Under the pieces are notes generated by a model. It was not told the origin of the DNA. It searched no databases and saw only the letters and a list, made by a program, of their open reading frames with translations. Of a DNA stretch of 64,000 nt, positions 34,575 through 43,900 are shown piece after piece. The stretch spans positions 28,304 to 92,303 of the forward strand of contig JBGCET010000001.1 in assembly GCA_045106555.1 (NCBI GenBank), read 5' to 3'. Position 1 is the first letter of the stretch. Every line of letters begins with the position of its first letter. Position numbers and translations under genes: made by a program. This stretch comes from JANQOZ01 sp045106555. GTDB taxonomy: Bacteria > Pseudomonadota > Gammaproteobacteria > Xanthomonadales > SZUA-38.

Positions 34575-36272
34575 TTAAGGTTTGGCGGATTTCTTTTGCC
34601 GCAGCGTACCGAGCTTCCGACCGTCGGCAGCCACGGCTGCTGGAGCGGCTTTGCGCCGTCGGGTTGCGCTGCGCTTTTTCGTCGCGGACTTCTTTTTGCT
34701 CGCAGTCTTTTTGCTGCTGGCTTTCTTCGCAGGTTTCGCCGTTGTGGATGACGACGCCTTGGCGGTGGCAGGGCGGCCTTCGCTGCGTTTCGAACTTGCC
34801 GAACTGCGCTTTTTTCTCGCCGACGCAGAACGCGCCTTTTTGCTGCTGGCCTTACTTCGAGTCGCGGGCTTCGGCGGTTCGGGCTGGACGTCAGCCTCAA
34901 GCTTACTGGCAGCCTCTTTCAGGTCATCAAACGCCTTCGACAGGTATTCGGTCAGCTTTTCCACATCGGGCACCGCATCTCGACAGGCCATGACGCCAAA
35001 GTCCACCGAATCCACGTAGCTGATCACGGTAATGTTCAGCGCCTGACCGTCTACCAACACCGACAGCGGATAGCCTGCAGTTAGCTGGGCGCCAGCAAAA
35101 TGCAGGGGAGTTCTGGGCCCGGGCACGTTAGAGATCACCACGTTGGCCGGAGGCGGCACCCAGTCTGAGGCGCCAAGTCGGTTCATCACGGCCACCAGAC
35201 CCTGGGCCATTACGGCAAAGTTGATCGACGCTGAGGGCAGCACGGCGGCCACTTCTTTTTTAGCCGCGCGGGTCGATCGCCCGATATCGGAAAGCCGCCC
35301 CAGTGGTGTCCGCCGATGGGTGGCCAGCTTGGCACTGACGTAGGTAATCTGATTGCCGGAACGATTGATTTGGCGAATTGAGACCGGAACGCTGGCGACC
35401 AGCGATTGCTTGGGAAGGGACCGATGGTGCTTCAGATAATCCCTGATGGCCCCGCTGCAGATGGCCAGCACAATGTCGTTGACGGTTGCGCCAGTAGCTT
35501 TGCCAAGCGTTTTGAGTTCGCTTAGCGAAAGGCTGATGGCGCCAAATTTTCGTGCCCCGGAAACCGGCACGTTAAAGCGGGTTCTTGGCGCAGTGAACGG
35601 CGCTGGCGAATCATCACTTTGCAGGCCGACGGCTTTCATGCCGTGTCCCACCAATAGCTTCCCCAAGTCCAGTCCCATTTGCGCCTGGCCTAAAATCGTT
35701 CGTCTGACTCGCCCAGGCAAGCCCAGCAGGCTGCGATCACGCTTTCGCTTGCCTCGGGTTTTTTCGATCCCTGCCCACGGCGCTCTAGGAGGCGCTTTTG
35801 GATCAGTGTCGAGACAGGCCTCAAGCAACGCGATTCCGCCCATGCCGTCAATCGCCGCATGGTGCATTTTCATATAGATCGCGAAACGCCCGTCAGCCAG
35901 CCCCTCAATAATATGAAACTCCCACAACGGTCGCTCCCGGTCCATCACTCGGCTGTGCAGCCGGGAAACCAGCGCCAGCAGATCGTCCATGGTGCCTGGT
36001 GCGGGAAGCGCTGAATGGCGCACGTGGTAGTCCAGATCGAAGTTATCGTCTTCCACCCAATGCGGTGCAGTGACGACAGAAGTACTGCTGAGCTTGAGAT
36101 TGAAAGGCGGCCCCGGCGGCAAGGTTCTTAGCGTCGCCAGCAGATCCCGAACAAAGTGTCCACGGCCCTTGGCTGGCGGCTGAAACAGCTGCAGCGAAGC
36201 GACGTTAACGGGCGTTTTCTGAGTTTCCAACCCCAGGAACGCCAGGTCCAGCGCAGTGAGTCGAGTGGTCAT
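34575..36272 (-). CDS. wax ester synthase/diacylglycerol acyltransferase with lysine-rich C-terminal tail
   Basis: A WS/DGAT-family O-acyltransferase that makes wax esters or triacylglycerol from acyl-CoA (about 565 residues). The catalytic motif HHAAIDG (H137, H138, D142) is intact. Other family segments include RERPLWEFHIIEG just before it, TVNDIVLAICSGA near 280, and NVVISNVPGPRTPLHFAGA near 385. The conserved core ends near residue 465, the usual family length. About 100 extra residues follow, almost only K, A, S, R and T, like a histone H1 or PHA-granule-protein tail. The ATG at 36272 begins with the family start MTTRLTALDLAFLG. Confidence 0.92.
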   Translation of the reverse strand: MTTRLTALDLAFLGLETQKTPVNVASLQLFQPPAKGRGHFVRDLLATLRTLPPGPPFNLKLSSTSVVTAPHWVEDDNFDLDYHVRHSALPAPGTMDDLLALVSRLHSRVMDRERPLWEFHIIEGLADGRFAIYMKMHHAAIDGMGGIALLEACLDTDPKAPPRAPWAGIEKTRGKRKRDRSLLGLPGRVRRTILGQAQMGLDLGKLLVGHGMKAVGLQSDDSPAPFTAPRTRFNVPVSGARKFGAISLSLSELKTLGKATGATVNDIVLAICSGAIRDYLKHHRSLPKQSLVASVPVSIRQINRSGNQITYVSAKLATHRRTPLGRLSDIGRSTRAAKKEVAAVLPSASINFAVMAQGLVAVMNRLGASDWVPPPANVVISNVPGPRTPLHFAGAQLTAGYPLSVLVDGQALNITVISYVDSVDFGVMACRDAVPDVEKLTEYLSKAFDDLKEAASKLEADVQPEPPKPATRSKASSKKARSASARKKRSSASSKRSEGRPATAKASSSTTAKPAKKASSKKTASKKKSATKKRSATRRRKAAPAAVAADGRKLGTLRQKKSAKP

Positions 36273-36342
36273 GGGCCAAGCATACACGGAAATGACAAAA
36301 ACCTGAGACACGCGACAGCATCTCGATAACACCTCAACGCAA

Positions 36343-36427
36343 GGCTGGGGCCGTTATAGGACCCTTGGCGGAATGGCTCCCTGCGGTCCGCTTAACTTCC
36401 GCCAAGGGTCCTATAACGGCCCCAGCC
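36343..36427. repeat. long perfect hairpin 1 (31-bp stem, 23-base conserved loop)
   Basis: Left arm 36343-36373 and right arm 36397-36427 are perfect reverse complements over 31 bases, enclosing a 23-base loop (36374-36396). Read on the minus strand, the loop begins GTTAAGCGGACC and ends GGGAGCCA. It matches the loop of hairpin 2 at 19 of 23 positions, while the stems are unrelated except for a few bases by the loop. It lies about 70 bases upstream of the wax-ester synthase ATG. No T-run follows, so it is not an ordinary terminator. Confidence 0.95.
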
Positions 36428-36463
36428 GGATCGAAGTCGGGTTGGTTGGGGTGGTACGACGCT

Positions 36464-36552
36464 GAGTCTGGGCGGCGAATTAGCTCTTTGAGCGGATGAC
36501 TCCCTTTGGTCCGTTTAACTCCGCTCAAAGAGCTAATTCGCCGCCCAGACTC
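36464..36552. repeat. long perfect hairpin 2 (33-bp stem, 23-base conserved loop)
   Basis: Left arm 36464-36496 and right arm 36520-36552 are perfect reverse complements over 33 bases, with a 23-base loop (36497-36519). On the minus strand the loop begins GTTAAACGGACC and ends GGGAGTCA, matching hairpin 1's loop length exactly. It starts 20 bases after the recQ stop codon on the minus strand and is 36 bases from hairpin 1. Near the loop both elements keep a GCGGA/TCCGC pair. Confidence 0.95.
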
Positions 36553-36572
36553 TACCTCTTTCCCAGTGGTGT

Positions 36573-38390
36573 TTAGGTCTCGTGGGATTCCAAAACCTCT
36601 AAGAAGCGGGAGCCGTAGCGGTCGAGTTTGGTTTCTCCGACGCCGTTGATGGCGAGCATGGCTTCGGCGTTTTGGGGTCTGCTGGTGGCCATTTGGCGCA
36701 GGGTGGAGTCGTGGAATATAACGTAGGGCGGTAAGGCGAGTTCTTCAGCCAGCTTTCTGCGGCACTCTCGCAGGGCTTCCCACAGATCGAGGTTTTCTGG
36801 AGCCAGATTGGTAACCGGCTTGCTTGCCTTGGGCAGGCTGGATTTGCGTGAGCCTGTTCGGTCTTTGCGAAGCTCCAGGGTAGCATCGCCGCGCAGCAGT
36901 TCGCGGCACATTTCGGTGAGCTGAAGTGCGCCGTAGAGATCGTGGTTGGCCACCAAATAGCCGTGCACGATGAGCTGGCGGGCAATTGAGCGCCATTGGG
37001 GTACCGGCAGATCCTGGCCGATGCCGTAGGTGCTGAGACTGTCGTGGCGGTGCTGGCGAATTTTTGCCGTATCGCCGCCGCGCAAAACGTCGATGATGTG
37101 GCCCACACCGAAGCGCTGACCGGTGCGGTAAACGCAGGACAGAAATTTTCTGGCGGACTGGGTGGCATCAAAGGTGGTGACGGGTGACAGGCAGTTGTCG
37201 CAATTGCCGCATTGGGCAACGCCAGTGGTGTCGTCAAAGTACGCCAGCAATGGGGCCCGGCGGCAGGTGCTCACTTCACACCAACCCAGCAGCGCATCCA
37301 GTTTACGTTTTTCCAGTGCCTTGATGTCTTCAGCAGCTTCACCCGCCTCCATCATCTGTTTGAGCCTCACCACATCCTGCAGGCCGTACACCATCCAGGC
37401 GGTGGCCGGTTCGCCGTCCCGCCCGGCGCGGCCGGTTTCCTGATAATAGGCTTCCATGCTTTTGGGCAAATCCAGGTGGGCTACAAAGCGCACGTCGGGT
37501 TTATCAATGCCCATGCCAAAGGCGATTGTGGCAACGATGACGATGCCTTCCTCGCTGGCGAAACGGGCTTGGTTGGCGCCGCGTTCAGTGTTGTCCATGC
37601 CGGCGTGATAAGGCAGGGCCGGCCAGCCCGAATCGGCCAGCCATTGAGCGATGGCGTCCACTTTCTTTCTGGCCAGGCAATAAACGATGCCGGATTGGCC
37701 GCGGTAGGGCTCGAGGAACGCGGTGAGCTGGCGGCGTTCATCGGTTCTGGGCTGCACGTGATAGGCAATGTTGGGTCGGTCAAAGCCGCTGACAAACCGT
37801 TGAGGCTCGCTTAGCTGAAGCCGCTGCACGATGTCTTCTCGGGTCTGGCTGTCTGCCGTGGCGGTTAACGCCAGCATCGGAACCTGAGGAAATTCTGTGC
37901 GCAGCTCCGCCAGCGTTAAATAATCCGGGCGAAAGTCATGGCCCCACTGAGACACACAGTGGGCCTCATCAATCGCAATCAGCGCCATGGACACCTTTTG
38001 CAAACGTGATCGGGTGTCAGGCTGTTTCAGTCGTTCCGGGGCGACGTAAAGTAAGTCCAGTTCGCTATTTTCCAGGTCCCGCCACACCTGGGCCTGCTCC
38101 TGGGGCGCCATGGAAGAGTTGAGGCAGGAGGCGCGAATATTGAGTTGGCGTAGGGCAGCGACCTGGTCGGCCATCAGAGCAATGAGAGGAGACACCACTA
38201 AACCAACCCCATTGCGGACCAATGCCGGCAGCTGAAAACACAGGGACTTACCGCCGCCCGTGGGCATCAGCACCAACACGTCATGACCGGCAATTACGGC
38301 GTCGATGATCTGGCGCTGTTCGCCGCGAAAATCGAGGAAGCCGAATTTTTGCTGCAGCAGGTCTTGCGCTGTCTGAGCCACCTGGGTCAT
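36573..38390 (-). CDS. recQ: ATP-dependent DNA helicase RecQ
   Basis: A 605-residue 3'-5' helicase acting in recombination and replication-fork repair. Helicase motifs: FRGEQRQIIDAVIAG, Walker A MPTGGGKSLCFQ near 45, Walker B IDEAH near 140, LALTATA, and motif VI YYQETGRAGRDG near 325. The RecQ-specific zinc site has cysteines in CEVSTCRR and CGNCDNC (about 375-405). A winged helix and a C-terminal HRDC domain (about 528-603: LWEALRECRRKLAEE to LDRYGSRFLEVL) follow. The length is normal for RecQ. It is the first gene of the minus-strand run leading into the hairpins and the wax-ester synthase. Confidence 0.97.
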   Translation of the reverse strand: MTQVAQTAQDLLQQKFGFLDFRGEQRQIIDAVIAGHDVLVLMPTGGGKSLCFQLPALVRNGVGLVVSPLIALMADQVAALRQLNIRASCLNSSMAPQEQAQVWRDLENSELDLLYVAPERLKQPDTRSRLQKVSMALIAIDEAHCVSQWGHDFRPDYLTLAELRTEFPQVPMLALTATADSQTREDIVQRLQLSEPQRFVSGFDRPNIAYHVQPRTDERRQLTAFLEPYRGQSGIVYCLARKKVDAIAQWLADSGWPALPYHAGMDNTERGANQARFASEEGIVIVATIAFGMGIDKPDVRFVAHLDLPKSMEAYYQETGRAGRDGEPATAWMVYGLQDVVRLKQMMEAGEAAEDIKALEKRKLDALLGWCEVSTCRRAPLLAYFDDTTGVAQCGNCDNCLSPVTTFDATQSARKFLSCVYRTGQRFGVGHIIDVLRGGDTAKIRQHRHDSLSTYGIGQDLPVPQWRSIARQLIVHGYLVANHDLYGALQLTEMCRELLRGDATLELRKDRTGSRKSSLPKASKPVTNLAPENLDLWEALRECRRKLAEELALPPYVIFHDSTLRQMATSRPQNAEAMLAINGVGETKLDRYGSRFLEVLESHET

Positions 38391-38546
38391 GGGTTAACCT
38401 TGCCGAAAGCTGACTGTATACGCGTGTTGTCGGGCACAAAGCAACCGCCTTTTGGTAATCCCCTGGGCCTGCGTTCAAATCAGTGCTTTCCTGGCCAGCG
38501 GATCGCCACCACAATAGCCGTCTGCCCGCCGTTGATGTGATCCGTT

Positions 38547-40319
38547 ATGGAAGCCGCCGAATTTCTGATTAAACCACTGGCGTATCTGGGTGCTGCGATT
38601 GTTTTTGTGCCGATTTTTCGTCGCATAGGCCTTGGCGCGGTGCTTGGCTATCTGGCGGCCGGAGTGGCGCTTGGGCCTTCTGGCCTGGCGCTGGTGGACC
38701 AGCCTCAAGAGGTGCTGCACTTCGCTGAGGTAGGCGTCATCATGCTGCTGTTTGTCATCGGGCTTGAGCTTGAGCCGGAAAAACTTTGGCAGCTACGGCG
38801 CAACATCGTGCTGACAGGAATCACCCAACTGGGGGTTTCCGGGTTTTTGCTGGCGCTCATTGGCGTGCTGCTGGGACTGGGTTTTACGCTGAGCTTGCTG
38901 CTGGGGTTTGTGTTGGCGTTGTCATCGACGGCATTTGCCCTGCAACTGATGGAAGAGAGAAAAATTCTCGGTAGCCAGCTGGGTCGACGCGGGTTTTCTA
39001 TCCTGCTGCTGCAGGACATCGCCGTGATACCGCTGGTGCTAGTGGTGGGTGCCACGGCCCAGGCCGTGGCACTAGATGAACACTCGCCGGGTACGCTGCT
39101 TGGCGTGGGCGCTGTGGCCGGCCTGTTGCTGGTCGGCCGGTTTGCCCTCAAGCCGCTGCTTGCGCTGGTGGCCACCTACGCCAGTCGCGAAATTATGGCG
39201 GCCACCGCGCTGTTTATCGTGTTGAGTTTTGCTGGCGTGATGCAGCTGGTTGGCCTGTCGGCGGGTTTGGGCGCGTTTATGGCGGGCATTGTGCTGGCAA
39301 CGTCTGACTATCGCCATCAGTTGGAAGCCGACATCAACGCCTTTAAGGGGTTGTTGCTTGGTCTGTTTTTTATGGCCATCGGCATGTCGTTGGATCTAGC
39401 GCTGCTGGCTCAAAAGCCATTGCAGATTGTAGGCCTCGCGTTGCTGCTGATGGCGGTAAAGGCTTTCGTGATTGCGTATGCCTTAAAGGCCAGGGGTGCA
39501 TCACTTACCGAAGGCATCAGGATGGGGTTGCTGCTGTCCCAGGGCGGTGAGTTTGCGTTTGTGCTGCTCACTCAGATGGTTCAGGGGCAGCACATTGACA
39601 GCGAATTAGCCAGTCTAGTGACCCTGGTGGTGGGGGTTTCCATGGCCTTTACCGCGCCTTTGCTGGTGATGTTTGAGCGACTGTCCGCAGGCAGCGATAG
39701 CGCCAGCGCTGAGGTGACCCATGATGAAGGGGACATGGAGCGCGAGCCGGAGGTGATCATCGCGGGGTTTGGCCGCTATGGACAAATTGTGGGCAGAATT
39801 TTGCAGGCGGGGAACATCCCGTTTACCGCGCTGGATAAAAATCCACGGCACATCGAATTTGTTCGCCGCTTCGGCAATCAGGTGTCCTTTGGCGATGCCT
39901 CACAGCTGGAGCTGCTGTACGCCGCGGGCATCGCCCACGCACGGGTGTTGGTGGTGGCCATTGATGACGCAGAGACGGCTGAACACATTGTAGAGCTTTG
40001 TTCGGAGCACTTTCCCGCGCTGACGGTGATGGCTCGGGCCAGAGATCGTCAAAACGCCCTTAAGTTGCGCGAAGCCGGTTGCTCCCAGGTGGTTCGCGAA
40101 ACCTACTACAGCAGCCTCAATACGGCCACCAGCACGCTGGTTGCGCTGGGCTACAGTGAAGGCGCGGCGGCGCGCCGAGCCGATTTGTTCAGGCGCAATG
40201 ATGAGGGCATGTTGGATGAAGCGATGGGCAAACAGGAAGACGTTGAAGCGCTGATCGAGATTGGCAAAAAGGGCAGGGCAGAGCTGGAGCAGCTGTTTGA
40301 GAAAGACCAGTTGATCTAA
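38547..40319 (+). CDS. monovalent cation:proton antiporter, CPA2 family (KefB/KefC-like)
   Basis: A 590-residue inner-membrane K+ (or Na+)/H+ antiporter. About 12 membrane helices (residues 1-375) include the CPA2 features GYLAAGVALGPSGLA, LEVGVIMLLFVIGLELEP-like sequence (here AEVGVIMLLFVIGLELEPEK), LSSTAFALQ and LLSQGGEFAFVLL. A cytoplasmic TrkA-N/RCK nucleotide-binding domain follows from about 395 (VIIAGFGRYGQIVGRIL, LDKNP, GDAS). It resembles KefB/C and YbaL-like proteins; regulation by glutathione cannot be judged. It is divergent from recQ. Confidence 0.93.
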   Translation: MEAAEFLIKPLAYLGAAIVFVPIFRRIGLGAVLGYLAAGVALGPSGLALVDQPQEVLHFAEVGVIMLLFVIGLELEPEKLWQLRRNIVLTGITQLGVSGFLLALIGVLLGLGFTLSLLLGFVLALSSTAFALQLMEERKILGSQLGRRGFSILLLQDIAVIPLVLVVGATAQAVALDEHSPGTLLGVGAVAGLLLVGRFALKPLLALVATYASREIMAATALFIVLSFAGVMQLVGLSAGLGAFMAGIVLATSDYRHQLEADINAFKGLLLGLFFMAIGMSLDLALLAQKPLQIVGLALLLMAVKAFVIAYALKARGASLTEGIRMGLLLSQGGEFAFVLLTQMVQGQHIDSELASLVTLVVGVSMAFTAPLLVMFERLSAGSDSASAEVTHDEGDMEREPEVIIAGFGRYGQIVGRILQAGNIPFTALDKNPRHIEFVRRFGNQVSFGDASQLELLYAAGIAHARVLVVAIDDAETAEHIVELCSEHFPALTVMARARDRQNALKLREAGCSQVVRETYYSSLNTATSTLVALGYSEGAAARRADLFRRNDEGMLDEAMGKQEDVEALIEIGKKGRAELEQLFEKDQLI

Positions 40320-40370
40320 AACGCTTTCCGGGTGAAAATCCCGACAGGGTCAGCCTGGGCTATTGCCGTG

Positions 40371-40850
40371 ATGAAAACACTTTTGATGATTTTGGTGTTG
40401 GCGTCCATGCCTTTAGCTGCGGAGGTGCAGGTTGCTGATGAGGCACCCGAGTATTTGGGTGTGGCGGCCAACGGCCAGGCGTTATTTCGTAAACAGTTTG
40501 AAGGTCGGGTGATTATCCTGACGTTTTGGGCTTCCTGGTGCGGACCCTGCATGGAAGAATTACCTGCCCTCAATCGTCTTGCCAGCCGTTATGGCGATCG
40601 CCTCACAGTGCTGGCGGCCTACTTCAATGAAGCCCCTCAAGATCGTGCATTCGCCCGCCGCCACGCGCCGGGTTACAAGCTGTTTTTCATTAGCGACCCC
40701 GGCGGCGCGGTCAGGAAACGATTTGGCGTCTCGGCCATTCCCCATATGTTTGTGATCGGCAGCGACGGCATGGTGACCATGAGCAAGCTGGGATACACGA
40801 AAAGTGCCATCGGCCGAATCATTGAGGAGATCGAACAGGAGTTGCAATAA
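40371..40850 (+). CDS. TlpA-like periplasmic thiol:disulfide protein
   Basis: A 159-residue exported thioredoxin-fold protein. The signal peptide MKTLLMILVLASMPLAAE is followed by a TlpA/ResA-type domain with the redox motif WCGPC in FWASWCGPCMEELPALNRL. The cis-proline region is SAIPHMFVIGSDG. Such proteins reduce or exchange disulfides in cytochrome c maturation or other envelope proteins; the target is unknown. The ATG at 40371 gives the signal peptide. A GTG at 40332 would put 13 extra residues in front of it. It lies 51 bases behind the antiporter gene. Confidence 0.88.
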   Translation: MKTLLMILVLASMPLAAEVQVADEAPEYLGVAANGQALFRKQFEGRVIILTFWASWCGPCMEELPALNRLASRYGDRLTVLAAYFNEAPQDRAFARRHAPGYKLFFISDPGGAVRKRFGVSAIPHMFVIGSDGMVTMSKLGYTKSAIGRIIEEIEQELQ

Positions 40851-40969
40851 ACCCGGCTACTGGTTTCCAACGCCTGCTTCAGGTGCACTAGACGCGATGA
40901 CTCATAAGCCGTAAAGGAATGATTCGCCACAAGAGCTACAATATACCCTAGCGTTCGTAGGTGTTAGGT

Positions 40970-43900
40970 ATGACTCGACTTTCCATCACATTCGTGTTGC
41001 TGGGCGCAGCCGTCGCGGCACTGATTTCGTTCCAGCGGGCGGTACCGCTGGGGCAGACTGCGCCAACACTCGCCATTCCCGAACGTGGACTTGCGCTGCC
41101 CAAGGCTCACGCCTGGGAGCGGGCACGCTGGCACATGCTCAAGCGACTGCCTGCGGGCGCCACCCAGGTACCTCGCGGCGCGATGGAGTTGGCTCGTCAA
41201 CAATCGGCAAGATTGCCTCGGTCCAGCGCACCCCAGCGCTATCAAAAACACGCAGGCGCGTTAGCAAAGGCCGCCGCCAGCTGGCAATCCATGGGGCCCA
41301 ACCGTCGGGGAGGGCGCACGCGGCGGATTGTCTTTAACAGTCAGGGCACCATGTTCGCCGCCGGTGTGTCCGGTGGCGTATGGCGATTTGAGCAAACTCG
41401 CTGGGAGCCGCTGGGTGATCGACTGGCCAACGTGAATGTGGGGGCGCTGGCGATAGCGCCGGACAACGACCAAGTGATGTATGCAGGCACGGGCGAACTG
41501 TACCGGCGAACCAATCGAGCGTACGCCAGCATGACGGGCAGCGGGGTTTTTAAGTCCACCAATGGCGGTCAAGACTGGCTGCAGCTCAGCGCTTCAAATA
41601 ACGAGAACTTCGACTACGTCAGTGACCTGGTGGTGTCCAGCGTCAATCCCCAGCGTATTTACGCCGCCACCAATACGGGCGTTTGGCAATCCAGTAACGG
41701 TGGCACAAGTTTCAGCCAATCATTGGACATCCGCGAAAACGCTGGTAGCCGCTTTGAGGGCTGCACCGATCTGGACCTGCTGAACGATGGCGGTCGCGAC
41801 CGCCTGCTGGTGAGCTGCGCCTCGCGATCAACCGACGATCGTTACTACCTGCCGGGATTGCTGCCCGGCGCGTGTGCGGGCCCCTGTGATGGGCGGGTTT
41901 ATCTCAATGCCGATGCGGCAAGTGGCCAGGCATGGGATGTGGTGCTCAGCGAACCGGGTATGGGCCGCACATCCTTGGCCTACTCAGCGTCCGATCCCGC
42001 TGTGGTGTACGCGCTCAGCGCCAGCACCGTTCCTGGGCCGGATAAAACCGGTGACGGCATCGGCGATTACGACAACGGTTTGCATGGCGTATTTCGCAGT
42101 GACGACGGCGGCAGCACCTGGACGGCGCAACTGCGTAATACCGATTCGGATCCAGTGAGCACCTGGATGCTGTCGTTTGCCTGGCAGGCGCGAACAGACA
42201 ACAACACTCCCTATGGCGCTGGCTGGTACAACCAGGCTATCGCCGTTGACCCAGACAACCCTGACGTGGTGTGGGTCGGCGGCATGCAGCTTTACCGCTC
42301 TGACAACGCTGGCCAAAACTTTGGACTGACCTCCAATTACTATTCCAGCAATAACGTTCCCGGGTCTCAGGGGCCGGAAATGCATCCGGACATTCATGCG
42401 CTAGTGTTTGATCGTTCCGGCGATCTCTGGGTCGGCAATGATGGGGGGGTATGGCGTGCCCGCGACATTGATGCACCCACCGACAGAATTCGCGATGGCT
42501 ATCGCTCGCTGCTGTCTGGCGGCATGCGCTTTGATGCCGTGGTGACTGACTACACCACCACCCAGTTTTATCATGGCAGCGTGTCACCCAACGGCGAGCT
42601 GGTGCTTGGCGGCATGCAGGACAACGGTACCGACGTCTACAACTATCCCGGTTATCCAAATCAGTGGGTCAGGTTTCTTGGCGGCGACGGCGCACATACC
42701 GCGTTTAACTCCCAAGATCTGTCGATGTGGATATCGGCGCAAAATGGGTATCTCGTGCGGGTCGACAGATTGCTCCAGTTTGAGCAGTACCAGGAGCGAA
42801 TTCTGGCCCAGGCCAAAGACGCCGATGAGTTGATGTTTATCACCCCGTTTGAACTGGACCCCCAAGACCAGGGCAGGATTTTTGTAGGCGGAAAGCGGCT
42901 GATAAGAGGGCGCTATGATGAGGACGTCTGGCAGGTGGCATCGGCGCCTTTTGGCACAGAATTTGCCGACAAGACCAATACGCTGGCGGTGGCTAACGAT
43001 CAGCCCTGGGTACTGGCGGGCACGGGCAATGCCATCTATCGAATCACCTCAGCAAACACCTCCTCGGCAAGCACGGTGCCGGGAAGCACACAGCCCCGAG
43101 CGGGCTGGGTATCCTCGCTGATCTTTGATCCAGGTGATACCAACGTTGCCTATGCCACTTACTCCAGCTTTGGTGGCGACCATGTATTTAAGTCCACGGA
43201 TGGTGGTCAGAGCTTTGTAGCTATCGACGGCAGCGGGGCAGGGCGGCTGCCCGATGTGCCGGTGCATTCGCTGGCGATTCATCCAGAGCTGCCAGATTCG
43301 CTGTATGTGGGAACCGACCTGGGGGTTTTTTTCACCCAAGACGGCGGTGACAACTGGCAGCTGGAAGACACCGGGTTTGGTGGCGCTATTGTTGAGCGAG
43401 TTGTCATCAACCAACCGGACTTCGCCGGGACGGTTTACCTGTTTGCGTTTACTTATGGGCGCGGCGTCTGGCGGGCGCCGCTGGCGGAAGTTGATGGCGC
43501 CTCGCCGTTCGAGATTTCAGCTGAGGTCAGCGGGCTTTGGTATGACGAATCTGAGCCCGGTCATGGTGTTCAGGTGCAGGTGATTGACGGTGCTGAAGGT
43601 CAGCGTCTTCTGGCTACCTGGTACGTTTATGAAAACGGTAAGCCGCTGTGGCTAATTGGTACGGGCGAGGTGGGCGAAGATCGGGCCACGCTGGATATGA
43701 CGGTGACCACCGGGGCGGATTTTGGTTCTCGATTTGATCCTGCAGACGTAGTGAGGGAGCCCTGGGGCACACTGGAACTGGTGTTTGCCAGCACCAGTGA
43801 GTTGTCAATGGGTTGGCAATCCACCTATGGCGAAGGTCGCAGTGGAACCTTAAGTCTGCAGCGATTGACTCAGCCTGCGGATATCCGTCCCGCAGGCTCC

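Noticed and set aside
36343..36552. Hairpins as integron attC sites (GTTTAAC/GCTTAAC resembles the RYYYAAC core)
   Set aside because: In attC sites the core motifs flank the outer ends and stems are imperfect with extrahelical bases. Here the motif is in the loop, the stems are perfect, and no integron integrase is nearby.
36343..36552. Hairpins as ordinary rho-independent terminators of recQ
   Set aside because: No T-run follows on either strand, stems are far longer than normal, and the loops are long and conserved.
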